Shown: positions 53,145 to 62,369, numbered from the stretch's first letter. The stretch: 64,000 bases of DNA from Lachnospiraceae bacterium (GCA_017442865.1 JAFRXK010000067.1:1-64000), one strand, 5' to 3'. Notes: generated from the sequence alone by a model not told the origin. Numbers and translations: made by a program.

Positions 53145-55715
53145 TTACATAGTCTTCACAATAACCCTTATCAGGTTCGCTGTATTAAACTGCAAATCAG
53201 CCTTTGTAATCCTATAGCCATCTAATTCTTTTCCTGTATTTACTGCCTCTACAATATCATCAACATTCTTCCGGCAGCCCGGCATCTGCACATCATTACC
53301 CGCATAAATACAGCCCGTAGACGCTGAAATAGGATAAATATGGCCAAACTTGCCTGTAAGAGCCGGCAAATCCTGTGATGTAAACCAGTCCGTCATAACA
53401 AAGCCTTCAAAGCCCCACTCATCTCTCGCCATGCCCTGAATCAAATCATGGCTGTTCGCCGTATGAATGCCATTGAGCAGATTGTATGAGGTCATAATTG
53501 ATAACGGCTGCGATGTCTTTACTGCAATCTCAAAGCCCTTAAGATAAATCTCTCTGAGTGCTCTTTCGCTGACATGTGCATTTACAAAGTAGCGGTTATC
53601 CTCCTGATTGTTCACAGCAAAATGCTTAATAGTGGTGCCCTTGCCTTTATGGCTCTGTACGCCTCTTGTCACTGCCGCAGCAACACATCCGGATATAACC
53701 GGGTCCTCTGAATAATATTCAAAATTACGTCCGCACAGCGGGTTGCGGTGAATGTTAAGCGCCGGTGCAAGCCACAAATCAACACCAAACTGCTCCATCT
53801 CACTGCCTATCATATCGCCAATTCTCTCAGCCAGCTCAGTATTCCATGACTGTGCAAGCGCCCAGCCGATAGGAATTGCAGTACAATACTGATAATAGTC
53901 CTCTGTATCTTCTTCCTTTACGGACGGATCAAACGGATTGACAAAATCGCCCATAGTGTCTCCGCCTGCAACAAGGCTTCCGTCCTTTTTATTAACCTTG
54001 AAATGAGGCTGCAGACGCAGTCCTGCCGGACCATCAGCCAGAATAAGATTTTTAATGCCCCTGCTATCCTTACATACCGAGGATGTATCACCTGCAGCAC
54101 CCGGTATTGTATAAGAAGCATTTCCGACCAGACTTCCCATATCCGCACGAAGAGTTCCAACACAGAACTGCGCCATCTCATCCACAGTAAGCTGCGATAC
54201 CAGCTCCTCAACTGTACATTTTCCTTCAATAACATCCTGCATTGTGAGCATTTTTGTCTTGTCTGTAGTATATTCTGTCCTGCTGCCCTGATATGTCATC
54301 ATCCTTGTATTGATTGCGGTCTTGTCAACAATACTTCTTTTTACCGCCTCACACTCAGCAGCGTTTTTCTTTGATAAAACAAAGGCCTCGTCCGGCTTTA
54401 TCTCGTCAAGCTTCACATCCAAAGCGAACAGATTCTCTCCCTGTGCGTTTTTAATCGTTTCGTCCAAAACGAGTATTCCCGCTGCCATGGTATTTGCAGA
54501 ACTGTTGCCCACGCGTATAACATATTCACCCTTTTCAAGCACCCATGCCGCAAGCTTTTCAGAATATGATGCCATATCTGCAATATCAAATTCAATTGTT
54601 ACCGTCTGCTCCTGTCCCGGCTCTAAAAGCTCTGTTTTCTTATATGCAGCCAGCTCCTGATATGGTTTGTCAAGCTTGCCATCAGGCGCACTGTAATATA
54701 CCTGCACGACCTCCTTGCCGGCATACTCACTTCCTGTATTCCTAACCTTAACAGACACCTTCACCTTGTCACCGTCTGCCACGGCACACTGCTCTGATAA
54801 TTCAAAGTCCGTATATGACAAGCCATAACCAAAAGGATATTCAGGCTCTATGCCAAATGAATCAAAATAGCGGTAACCCACATAGATACCGTCCTCATAC
54901 ATCTCGTCATGCACGCTCTCATTGTGACTGAACTTAGCCGACGACGGATAATCCATGTAATTCTTTGCCCATGTATCTGTTGTTTTGCCTGACGGATTCG
55001 CTTTGCCGGTAAGCACATCCAAAAGTGCATCGCCGCCTATATTTCCAAGCTGATTCATCAAAAGAATAGCATCCACGCCATCAATGGCATCAAGCTCAGA
55101 CAAATCCATCACGCCGCCTATATTAAGCACCACTATTGTATTTTTATAATTCTGCGCAATAAGCTCTAAGCTTTGCTTCTCCTCCGGGAATAATGTATAG
55201 TCTCCAGGTCTGTCAAACCGGTCCGCACCCTCGCCTGAGTTTCTTGTAATTACATAAACAGCAGTATCAGTATCAGACAAAATGATATCATCCCTTGTAA
55301 TCATGACAGGTGCCGGTTCCCTATAAGGTTCATCAAGCAGCATAACAATTGGCGGCACACCGCGTTTTTCTGCTTCTTTATTTGCCCATACCTCATAATC
55401 TTCCTTTGACTTTTTTAAATTTGTATCCTGTCTGTCAAGCCATTCTGCAGTAGTTATTTCAAAGCCCGCATTTATAAGCCCCTGCTCTATATTTACGTTA
55501 CTTCTGGTATTAACATCACCCGAACCAGTTCCGCCTTTAACAGTATGTCTTACGCCATTTCCAAATGCCGCAATCCTTCCTGCCGTCTTAAGCGGCAGCA
55601 CTCCATCATTTTTCAATAAAACCATACATTCTCCTGCAAGCCTGCGTGTAAGCTCCATGTGTCTTATCTCACGCTCTTCAATCTCAGGCGACCTTGAAGC
55701 AAAAATTTCAGACAT
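53145..55715 (-). CDS. Circularly permuted GH3 beta-glucosidase
   Basis: 856 aa, no signal peptide, so cytoplasmic. Domain order is reversed from usual GH3: alpha/beta-sandwich first (about 20-290, with KNDGVLPLK and NSGEGADRFD), FnIII-like domain (about 310-420), then the TIM barrel (about 470-856) with LADGPAGLRLQ, APALNIHRNPLCGRNFEYYSEDP, KHFAVNNQE and nucleophile Asp in GFVMTDWF. The same permuted order is known from Butyrivibrio and Ruminococcus beta-glucosidases. It would hydrolyse cello- or laminari-oligosaccharides imported after GH5 action. GGAGG upstream of ATG 55715. A small hairpin (53115-53129, gcacc/ggtgc) follows the stop. Confidence 0.92.
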   Translation of the reverse strand: MSEIFASRSPEIEEREIRHMELTRRLAGECMVLLKNDGVLPLKTAGRIAAFGNGVRHTVKGGTGSGDVNTRSNVNIEQGLINAGFEITTAEWLDRQDTNLKKSKEDYEVWANKEAEKRGVPPIVMLLDEPYREPAPVMITRDDIILSDTDTAVYVITRNSGEGADRFDRPGDYTLFPEEKQSLELIAQNYKNTIVVLNIGGVMDLSELDAIDGVDAILLMNQLGNIGGDALLDVLTGKANPSGKTTDTWAKNYMDYPSSAKFSHNESVHDEMYEDGIYVGYRYFDSFGIEPEYPFGYGLSYTDFELSEQCAVADGDKVKVSVKVRNTGSEYAGKEVVQVYYSAPDGKLDKPYQELAAYKKTELLEPGQEQTVTIEFDIADMASYSEKLAAWVLEKGEYVIRVGNSSANTMAAGILVLDETIKNAQGENLFALDVKLDEIKPDEAFVLSKKNAAECEAVKRSIVDKTAINTRMMTYQGSRTEYTTDKTKMLTMQDVIEGKCTVEELVSQLTVDEMAQFCVGTLRADMGSLVGNASYTIPGAAGDTSSVCKDSRGIKNLILADGPAGLRLQPHFKVNKKDGSLVAGGDTMGDFVNPFDPSVKEEDTEDYYQYCTAIPIGWALAQSWNTELAERIGDMIGSEMEQFGVDLWLAPALNIHRNPLCGRNFEYYSEDPVISGCVAAAVTRGVQSHKGKGTTIKHFAVNNQEDNRYFVNAHVSERALREIYLKGFEIAVKTSQPLSIMTSYNLLNGIHTANSHDLIQGMARDEWGFEGFVMTDWFTSQDLPALTGKFGHIYPISASTGCIYAGNDVQMPGCRKNVDDIVEAVNTGKELDGYRITKADLQFNTANLIRVIVKTM

Positions 55716-55819
55716 ATAATTCTCCTCCTTCTTGTTATACTATCATTATAATACATCTGCACTTAAAACTTATGGCATCATATTCTGTCGGCTTATCCCC
55801 ACGATATTCATTAAGCGCA

Positions 55820-56563
55820 TCACGAATCAGCCGGTGAATCAAGAATTATTAACGGTTTGTTATATTGTTCTTTTTTACGTGTACGAATAAAGAACCGAAT
55901 CATAAGTATTACCAGCACTATGTCAACAAATGCCATGCTAACTCCGACAATGGCAATATTATCATTAAGTTCAATAAGCTCCTGTGTCAAGGAATAGTCA
56001 TAAATACCGTGAAGAATAAAAGGTATTAATACTGCAAGCACACCAAATATCTTTTTTCCAGTATACAGTCTTTTTCCATAAAGCCACCCCATGATAAAAC
56101 CATATCCTATATGTCCCATTGTGATTCCTCGCACAATCATCATTATAGGAGTGGAGCCGATAGCATATATTATATCCTCCGCAACACCAAAACTAGCGCC
56201 AATTATCGCCATAAAAGCAACAACATCAGCCCATGAATACTCGCTGAATTTATTTTTTAATAATATCTTTAAGCAAAAGAATTTAACAATTTCCTCAGCA
56301 AAAGCCAAAACAATAAAGGAATAGATTGCTTTATAAACGAGCTGATTCATATTAGGAAAAAGTGCAAGTCTCAATATAACAATAGCAACAAACAGTACTC
56401 CTGAAACAACTATAATCGGCAAAACACTGATTGCTCCTGTTTTTATTGCAAAATTGCAGCTTTTTTCATATAAAGGATCATCCTTTTTGCGTTTTTTAAG
56501 CCATAAAATAATTAAAACCGCCGGAATAATACTTACAAATAAACTAATCAAAAAAATAATCAT
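55820..56563 (-). CDS. prsW: PrsW-family intramembrane metalloprotease
   Basis: 247 aa, about eight helices. Conserved membrane motifs EEIVKF (EExxK), GVAEDIIY and HGIYDY supply the catalytic Glu and metal ligands. In Bacillus PrsW cleaves anti-sigma factor RsiW; in other Firmicutes its targets are less clear, and no anti-sigma gene is adjacent. Start set at ATG 56563 by GGAGG 8 nt upstream; the TTG 56578 overlaps that site. Co-directional with a small anchored protein 48 nt upstream that might be a substrate. Confidence 0.88.
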   Translation of the reverse strand: MIIFLISLFVSIIPAVLIILWLKKRKKDDPLYEKSCNFAIKTGAISVLPIIVVSGVLFVAIVILRLALFPNMNQLVYKAIYSFIVLAFAEEIVKFFCLKILLKNKFSEYSWADVVAFMAIIGASFGVAEDIIYAIGSTPIMMIVRGITMGHIGYGFIMGWLYGKRLYTGKKIFGVLAVLIPFILHGIYDYSLTQELIELNDNIAIVGVSMAFVDIVLVILMIRFFIRTRKKEQYNKPLIILDSPADS

Positions 56564-56611
56564 ATGTGATTCCTCCAACTGTATTTATAATATGCTATAA
56601 GCTCCAGCAGC

Positions 56612-57064
56612 TTAATAATTCTCCCAGAAATCATATGCGTCGTCCCAGTCATCAAAATCAACTCCCCAAGCGTCATCTGCATAATCATCAGGGTTATCAT
56701 AATCGGCAGGATCATTTATCAGGTCAGAATAATCTCTTGTAGTCTTCTCCTGTGAAGATGTGTCGCCTTTACCTGAATTATTATTTAAAGCAGCAACGCT
56801 GGATTCTTGCGGTTCTGAACCTCCAACCGTTTCCCGTGAATCTGGTTCCGTACTGCGTGGCTCTGTATATCCGGTACTATTAAATTTCCGATGTTTATAG
56901 CAGTAATCGCTGTCAGCCTCTCTGTAATATGTACACCCCGGTGCTTTGCACACCCTGCTTTCATTCTTTGGAATTAAAAGAGTAACCCAGCCCGCTATTG
57001 AAATAACACATAGAAGCGCAATTATAATTTTGTAAAATCTACTGCTATTCTTTCCGCTATCCAT
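56612..57064 (-). CDS. Small membrane-anchored protein with Cys/His knuckle and acidic tail
   Basis: 150 aa, no family recognised. One helix (about 10-29), then CKAPGCTYYREADSDYCYKH, a CxxxxC...CxxH pattern fit for zinc, a Ser/Glu-rich stretch, and a strongly acidic aromatic tail (PDDYADDAWGVDFDDW). Directly upstream of prsW; a single-pass protein next to an intramembrane protease is a reasonable substrate candidate, but that is inferred. GGGAGG before ATG 57064. Confidence 0.7.
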   Translation of the reverse strand: MDSGKNSSRFYKIIIALLCVISIAGWVTLLIPKNESRVCKAPGCTYYREADSDYCYKHRKFNSTGYTEPRSTEPDSRETVGGSEPQESSVAALNNNSGKGDTSSQEKTTRDYSDLINDPADYDNPDDYADDAWGVDFDDWDDAYDFWENY

Positions 57065-57129
57065 ATCTACCTCCCGGCATAAACAGTAATACGTTTTATC
57101 ACATATATTATATCATATATTATAGAGAT

Positions 57130-57942
57130 TTATAAAGACATTTCTGTCAGAATAGACTCTCCTTTAGAATAATCATCGCAGGTCCACTCCCACTTTTCTG
57201 AAAGCTCAAGCCTTCCATCCGACAATACTGCCGGCATGCTGTGACACTTTCCTGTCTTTATCTTCATACATTTATTCATATGATGATATACAAAGTCCAG
57301 TTCACCATTATGTTTTACCGTACCAACAAGAGAACCCTTTAGTATCTCTCCACCGCTGTACTCAGCCCATAATAGACTGCCGTTTTGATGATATATAAAG
57401 CAAGTCTGTCCACTCACCTCACCATTATCCGAATTCATCTTTGGAACGAACCTTCTGCCATCATAATTAATATCAGTCGGGCATTTATGCAATTCCTTCT
57501 CCATAATTTCGTAAGCAAGTATCACGCCGTTATCCAAAAAATGTTTTTCATGCTTAATCGTGCGATACCCTAACTTTTCATATAACGCCGCTGCCGGAAG
57601 TGATGCGTCCAGACATACCCTGTCATACTTTTCACATATGCGGCCTTCTATCGTATTAATTATAAATGAACCGTACCCTTTTTTCTGATATTTAGGCAGC
57701 ACATAAACGCGGGTGATATGATTACCCGAAAAGCAGCCTGTCGCAACAATCTGCCCATCTATCTTAAGCACGCTTACGTCTCCACCTTCAATATCCTTTA
57801 AAATAGTCTCTCTGCCGTGATGCTCACAAAAAAAGTCCACAACCTCCTTAGGATAATACTTAGGATATATCTCTTTAATGGTACGCTGTACAACGTCATA
57901 CACAGCCTCCAAATCATTTTTGTACGCTAATTCAAATGTCAT
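57130..57942 (-). CDS. GNAT acetyltransferase with C-terminal beta-repeat domain
   Basis: 270 aa. N-terminal GNAT domain (about 1-150): ITRVYVLPKYQKKGYGSFI is the acetyl-CoA loop, ALYEKLGYRTIK follows. C-terminal domain (about 165-265) with NSDNGEVSGQTCFIYHQNG, GGEILKGSLVG and MPAVLSDGRLELSEKWEW, a pattern annotated elsewhere as N-acetylglutamate synthase-like. Substrates unknown. GAGGAG upstream of ATG 57942. Confidence 0.82.
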   Translation of the reverse strand: MTFELAYKNDLEAVYDVVQRTIKEIYPKYYPKEVVDFFCEHHGRETILKDIEGGDVSVLKIDGQIVATGCFSGNHITRVYVLPKYQKKGYGSFIINTIEGRICEKYDRVCLDASLPAAALYEKLGYRTIKHEKHFLDNGVILAYEIMEKELHKCPTDINYDGRRFVPKMNSDNGEVSGQTCFIYHQNGSLLWAEYSGGEILKGSLVGTVKHNGELDFVYHHMNKCMKIKTGKCHSMPAVLSDGRLELSEKWEWTCDDYSKGESILTEMSL

Positions 57943-57988
57943 AATGCGGTATCTCCTCTAAGTGTCTTTACAAGGCCTGACCAAAATC

Positions 57989-58012
57989 CGATACCAGAGG
58001 TTCCTGGTATCG
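57989..58012. terminator. Terminator after the P-loop kinase gene
   Basis: 9-bp stem (57989-57997 with 58004-58012). Six T follow on the plus strand and ATTTT on the minus strand; it lies 48 nt past the stop of the minus-strand gene at 58060. Confidence 0.55.
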
Positions 58013-58059
58013 TCGTTTTTTATTCTATGGTAAAATTATACTTGATTTATAGCAGAAAA

Positions 58060-58617
58060 TCAATCCGGCAGATTAAACCTCTCCTTAATCATCCTTGCGA
58101 CAGCCTCAGGCTTAAGATTTGTGTTGTCTATCTTCATATAATGCTCAAAAGGTATCTCCCCCTCATTGCTTACAAGCCGGTATTTTGTCTCTTCATGAAT
58201 CATTCTGCTTTCCGAGACGGCAATATCTCTCTTTGATGCCTTGTTTTTAAGCCTGTTTTCCGTCCTGTTTCTCTCAATACGCACTGCACGGTCTGCAACC
58301 AGCTCAACGTAATACACAGTTCCGCCCGTGGCTTCAAACTTATCCGTGACCGATTTGATATAGTCCCAGTCCTCCTTCATGTCGAATGCCCACATAAAGG
58401 TGAATATCATTCCCTGATAATCTGTCTTTAAAAACTCATCAAATATAACCTCCCGAAGCCTGCTTACTACAGATGTTTTATAATCTCCAAAAATCTCAAT
58501 CACCGGCTCTATTGTCATATGATTGTGAAAAAGTCTGAAATCAGTTATCTTCATAAGCTCCTGCCCGACAGTCATCTTCCCGACAGCTCCGCTGCCAATA
58601 AGTATTATTAAATCCAT
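58060..58617 (-). CDS. Shikimate-kinase-like P-loop protein
   Basis: 185 aa. Walker A GSGAVGKMTVG at the very N-terminus; a LID-like basic stretch RNRTENRLKNKASKRD; FTFMWAF and NTNLKPEAVARMI later. A small-molecule kinase-like or nucleotide-binding protein of the AAA_33/shikimate-kinase fold, frequent in Firmicutes with no assigned substrate. GGAG upstream of ATG 58617. Confidence 0.78.
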   Translation of the reverse strand: MDLIILIGSGAVGKMTVGQELMKITDFRLFHNHMTIEPVIEIFGDYKTSVVSRLREVIFDEFLKTDYQGMIFTFMWAFDMKEDWDYIKSVTDKFEATGGTVYYVELVADRAVRIERNRTENRLKNKASKRDIAVSESRMIHEETKYRLVSNEGEIPFEHYMKIDNTNLKPEAVARMIKERFNLPD

Positions 58618-58680
58618 AGTTTAATTCTCCATTCTTATACACATATTTTTTATATCAAAATAAATTATTTTGTATATCGG

Positions 58681-58779
58681 CGTTTATCTGCTGCCGCCGT
58701 CAAACACTATAAGCGACACTAAAATATTACTATATATATTGGGCCGTTTATTTGCTGCCGCCGTCAAACACTATAAGCG
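58681..58779 (-). repeat. Duplicated 3' end of the phosphatase gene
   Basis: A 35-nt segment (58745-58779) containing the last codons and stop of the gene at 58748 recurs at 58681-58715 with one mismatch, 64 nt away. The outer copy is untranslated. The gap 58618-58747 holds nothing else. Confidence 0.8.
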
Positions 58780-59863
58780 GTATCAGCATCTCATCCTCAG
58801 TAACGCTTCCATGCATTGATACCCACAGCTCCTCCGGCGTCTCATGATTAAAATAAATCGTCAGGTTATCAGTTGCTATCGCAAGATAATCGCCAAGCAT
58901 TCCCCTAAACTGCTCATGATGCCTGCCTGTTCCGAATAAATTTCTCTCAATTGCATCCTCCACCGTCATTAATAAAAATCTATCGCCAAACTCCCTGTTA
59001 AATTCTTTTTCAAAGAATTCCTTCTTATCTTCCTTTACGAAGAAATTAAGCACTCGCGGCTCAAGCGACGGCAGCCTTACAAGGCAGTCGCAAAGCTTCG
59101 GATAATCCTGCCATATTACAAAATCATTGTCTATATGTCCGTGGTCTGCCGTAACCACAATCAGCGTATCCTCCGTCTCATCAGCCAGCTTACTTATAAT
59201 CTGCTCCATCTCTGTCATATTTTCATGCACTTCTTTTGATGTGCAGCCATATCGGTGCAGCAGACCATCCGGCTTATTCCAGTAGGCATAAATGTATTTC
59301 TTTTCAGGCTCATGGCACAGACTCTTAATCATACCGCAGATTTCCTCAAGGCTCTGCGGGTGCGGCTCCTGAAACGGTGCAATCAGGTAAGCCTGATTTC
59401 CGGTCTTCTTTATCTTATCAACCACATTTTCATAAGGCGTCACCGTCCACGGCACATTGTAATCTGCCGCCGGCACCTCTGTTCCCTGTTCAAAATTAAA
59501 GAAAACCGTGATATTCTTATCAACCGTCGGATAGTAGCAGTCCCAGCCAAGCCAGCTGTGCTCGCAAGGCTGCAGTCCCGACATGGCTGATGTCGTGGCA
59601 GCAACGGTGGTTGACAAAAACACCGACTGATAAATTCCGGCAAGATGGCTTCTGAACGCGCCGTTTTCATTAAGATGTCCTTCAAGAATCGCCTTTCCCA
59701 TGCCATCCAATAAAATCACAACAATATTTTTATAATCCTTCTCCAGATACTTATCCAATAAAGGCAGTGTATCTCCTACCGTCTGCGCCCCGAATTTCTT
59801 TAAAATCGAATTCGGCAGGTTTGCAATGCATTTTTTATAATCCGGCCATACTAATTTTCTCAT
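58748..59863 (-). CDS. Alkaline-phosphatase-superfamily phosphodiesterase/pyrophosphatase
   Basis: 371 aa. VVILLDGMG binds the first metal; the nucleophile Thr is in LSTTVAATTSAMSG; VVTADHGHID and SMHGSVTEDEMLIPLIVF complete the two-metal site. No signal peptide, so a cytoplasmic nucleotide pyrophosphatase/phosphodiesterase-like enzyme with unknown substrate. Start set at ATG 59863 by GGAG 7 nt upstream; ATG 59881 has none. Its 3' end is duplicated downstream. Confidence 0.87.
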   Translation of the reverse strand: MRKLVWPDYKKCIANLPNSILKKFGAQTVGDTLPLLDKYLEKDYKNIVVILLDGMGKAILEGHLNENGAFRSHLAGIYQSVFLSTTVAATTSAMSGLQPCEHSWLGWDCYYPTVDKNITVFFNFEQGTEVPAADYNVPWTVTPYENVVDKIKKTGNQAYLIAPFQEPHPQSLEEICGMIKSLCHEPEKKYIYAYWNKPDGLLHRYGCTSKEVHENMTEMEQIISKLADETEDTLIVVTADHGHIDNDFVIWQDYPKLCDCLVRLPSLEPRVLNFFVKEDKKEFFEKEFNREFGDRFLLMTVEDAIERNLFGTGRHHEQFRGMLGDYLAIATDNLTIYFNHETPEELWVSMHGSVTEDEMLIPLIVFDGGSK

Positions 59864-59964
59864 GATTCGTCTCCTTTTCATAACAAATATATTTCACGTG
59901 TTATAATTCTCGAATGCTTTATTCACATACACCCATTACTTTTTGCAAGTCTTTCACAGGTGTC

Positions 59965-60369
59965 TTATAGCTTCTTTGTCGTTATATGAACATTATCCTG
60001 TATATTCTTCACAGCAATCTGATACTCGTCCTCATAAATGACCTCGCCCGGGATTTCGTCTGTCTCAGACATATACAGCTGCACTCCGTATTTTGCCGCC
60101 ATATCCCTGTAAAATGTCATCTCTTCATAAATGCGGTTCCCCTCAGGGCTGTTCTTAAACCATGTAACTGCGCCATCCGGGTTTCCCCGGTCATAAAAGT
60201 GCGGAACCGGCAGTTCTCTTTCAAAGTATTCACGGTTTTTCCAGTAGTCCTTTGTCTCCTCTTCGGATAGAATCCCGGCTTCAACGAGCTTGTATACAGC
60301 AGTAAAAATGCCTCTCGGCTGTTTTGTGGCGTATGCCACATCTGACGAATGAACGCGATAATACTTCAT
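59965..60369 (-). CDS. Conserved protein of unknown function, 134 aa
   Basis: Soluble protein without signal or membrane segment. Features: MKYYRVHSSDVAYATKQPRG start, PVPHFYDRGNPDGAVTWFK in the middle, and a beta-rich C-terminus. I do not recognise the family. AGGAGG lies 9 nt before ATG 60369. The gene starts just past the terminator of the 36-aa gene upstream, whose last T lies at about 60394. Confidence 0.75.
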   Translation of the reverse strand: MKYYRVHSSDVAYATKQPRGIFTAVYKLVEAGILSEEETKDYWKNREYFERELPVPHFYDRGNPDGAVTWFKNSPEGNRIYEEMTFYRDMAAKYGVQLYMSETDEIPGEVIYEDEYQIAVKNIQDNVHITTKKL

Positions 60370-60393
60370 ATCAAAGTGCCTCCTGTTTTTTTA

Positions 60394-60430
60394 TAAAAAA
60401 AGACCGCCTACCCTGCAAAGATAAGCGGTC
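60394..60430 (-). terminator. Terminator of the 36-aa gene
   Basis: gaccgc/gcggtc stem (60402-60407 with 60425-60430) with seven T following on the minus strand (60400-60394). Confidence 0.75.
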
Positions 60431-60459
60431 TCAATAGACAATTAATTTTAATACCGAGG

Positions 60460-60570
60460 TTACTCTTCTTCGCATTTCAAATATTCAAGTACGAAATTAA
60501 AACCATGCTCATTATAAATGTGCATAGCATCAAGCATAATATATGAATATCTGACTGCCTTCCTGTTCAT
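60460..60570 (-). CDS. 36-aa small protein, complete transcription unit
   Basis: Frame MNRKAVRYSYIMLDAMHIYN followed by a C-terminal half ending in CEEE. AGGAG lies 7 nt before ATG 60570; a consensus-like promoter (60602-60630) is 31 nt upstream, and a terminator begins 30 nt after the stop. The peptide is soluble, basic at the start and acidic at the end, probably helical. Not recognised. Together with its signals it accounts for the whole gap 60370-60626. Confidence 0.65.
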   Translation of the reverse strand: MNRKAVRYSYIMLDAMHIYNEHGFNFVLEYLKCEEE

Positions 60571-60601
60571 GAGTAATCTCCTTTCAAATTGTATTGGATT
60601 T

Positions 60602-60630
60602 ATTGTAGCTCTGAACAAATAATCTGTCAA
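60602..60630 (-). promoter_or_regulatory. SigA promoter of the 36-aa gene
   Basis: TTGACA (60630-60625), 17-nt spacer, TACAAT (60607-60602). The -35 overlaps the stop codon of the GNAT-RsgA gene. Confidence 0.75.
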
Positions 60631-62201
60631 TATATATCTTTATTCTTTTTATATGCCTTCGCCCACTTAGATATCTCCTTCATTTTGGCATAATTATTTG
60701 TGTTCTCGGTGCTTAAGCTTTTATAAAGCTTAAGTCTCTCCGGCGATAATTCTCCTCTTTTAATCGCCGCCTTAACAGCGCAGCCGGGCTCTGTCTCATG
60801 CCTGCAGTCGCTGAATCTGCAATGTCTTTCAAGCTCCACAATATCCGAAAATGTATTGTCTATGCCTTCTTCATTGCCCGCCATACCGACCTCGCGCATT
60901 CCGGGCGTGTCAATAACAGCTACGCCGTTTTCCAGCAAAATAAGCTGCCTGTGCGTTGTTGTATGCCTGCCGGTAGAGTCTGACTCCCTTACATCGCCGG
61001 TTTTCATAACATTTTCACCGCATATGGCATTTAAAAGAGTTGATTTACCCGCGCCTGAGGAGCCCATGAGGCATATGGTTGTTCCCGGCTTGAAATACTC
61101 CTTAAGTTCATCAATTCCTATTTCATACAATGCACTGACTGCATGAACTCTGATTTCCTCCGAAATCGTCTCAACCTCGCTTATGTATCTTCCGGTGTTG
61201 CCGCAAAGGTCAGACTTCGTAAGAATAACCACCGGAACCGCACCTCCCTGAAGTGCAACGCTTGCATATCTTGCAATCCGGTTGTAGCTGTAATCCTCGT
61301 TTAATGACGTAATGATAAACGCATAATCTACATTTGAAACCATGTACTGCATCACGCCTGTCTTTGCCTGGTCAGGTCTTTTTAACAGACTGCTCCTTTC
61401 GCAGACCGACAAAATCACGGAATCTCCCGACGGATTGTATCTGAATGTCACGTAATCTCCCACAACCGGCAGTTTTTCTGCTGTCTCTCCATAAAAGCTG
61501 CCCTTAAGCTTTGCAGGAATATCCTTTTCCCAGAACTTAATAGTATAACTGTTCTTTCTAATCTCCGATATTCTGCCAAGCCTTTCCTTATGCAGCCACT
61601 GACATGAAAGCTTTAACGGCTTGTAATAAGGAAATTCCTTTGTATACGCTTCAATCTGCGCCTTATCCTCACACTCCTCAAAAACCGGTGCTTCATAAAA
61701 CTTTCCATTTATATTTTCAAAGCCTTCATTCAGCGGATATGCCATAAACGCATCAAAATTTCCTAACACAGGATGTACAATTCCGAACTTATCACACGTT
61801 ACAAAGCCATGCCTTGGATAGTATTCCGGTTCGCCGCAAATAACAATGCCCTTATACCCTGCTTCCTTTGCCAGCGCAAGCGTAGTCTCCAAAAGCTTTG
61901 CGCCTATACCTAGGCTAAAGCAGGTCGGCTCCACCGCAAGCGGTCCAAACGTAAGAACCTCATGCTCCGTATCTCCATCCACAACCCTTGCCCTTGAATA
62001 AAAAATTGCTCCGACAATACGTCCGTCAAGCTCTGCCACCCTGCTAAGCTCCGGGACATACTCCTTAGCCTCCCTCAGCCTGTGAACCAGCAGATGCTCA
62101 TTGCAGCCCGGTCCGTGAATATTCCAAAACGCTCTAAGCGTCATATGCTCTGTATTATAATAATCTTCCTTGGTTTCTTTTCTGATAATAATATTATTCA
62201 A
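60627..62201 (-). CDS. rsgA: GNAT acetyltransferase fused to RsgA ribosome-biogenesis GTPase
   Basis: 524 aa. N-terminal GNAT domain of YhbS type (about 1-180; FGPLAVEPTCFSLGIGAKLL, ICGEPEYYPRHGF), then a full RsgA: OB-fold (about 205-280), circularly permuted GTPase with TKSDL (G4) before GSSGAGKST (G1) and DTPGM (G3), and the zinc site CRFSDCRHETEPGC. RsgA matures the 30S subunit; the attached acetyltransferase could modify a ribosomal protein or another factor. GGAGG lies 8 nt before TTG 62201, preferred over ATG 62216, which overlaps that site. No frameshift is needed to read through both parts. Confidence 0.9.
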   Translation of the reverse strand: MNNIIIRKETKEDYYNTEHMTLRAFWNIHGPGCNEHLLVHRLREAKEYVPELSRVAELDGRIVGAIFYSRARVVDGDTEHEVLTFGPLAVEPTCFSLGIGAKLLETTLALAKEAGYKGIVICGEPEYYPRHGFVTCDKFGIVHPVLGNFDAFMAYPLNEGFENINGKFYEAPVFEECEDKAQIEAYTKEFPYYKPLKLSCQWLHKERLGRISEIRKNSYTIKFWEKDIPAKLKGSFYGETAEKLPVVGDYVTFRYNPSGDSVILSVCERSSLLKRPDQAKTGVMQYMVSNVDYAFIITSLNEDYSYNRIARYASVALQGGAVPVVILTKSDLCGNTGRYISEVETISEEIRVHAVSALYEIGIDELKEYFKPGTTICLMGSSGAGKSTLLNAICGENVMKTGDVRESDSTGRHTTTHRQLILLENGVAVIDTPGMREVGMAGNEEGIDNTFSDIVELERHCRFSDCRHETEPGCAVKAAIKRGELSPERLKLYKSLSTENTNNYAKMKEISKWAKAYKKNKDIY

Positions 62202-62369
62202 TGTTAAATCCTCCATCTTTCTTTATTATTTACAACCCGGATGAAGGCCTCCGATAATAGATTTTTAATAGAAATTTAGACTAAAGTCGAATGAACTGCC
62301 GCCCGCAGCGCATCTTTAGCAGAGCGTTTTTATTATATATTAAAGCCCCATGGCTCATTCCTATATAAC

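Noticed and set aside
53145-55715. Rearranged or mis-assembled GH3 gene
   Set aside because: The reversed domain order is a known natural circular permutation in rumen beta-glucosidases, and the frame is intact.
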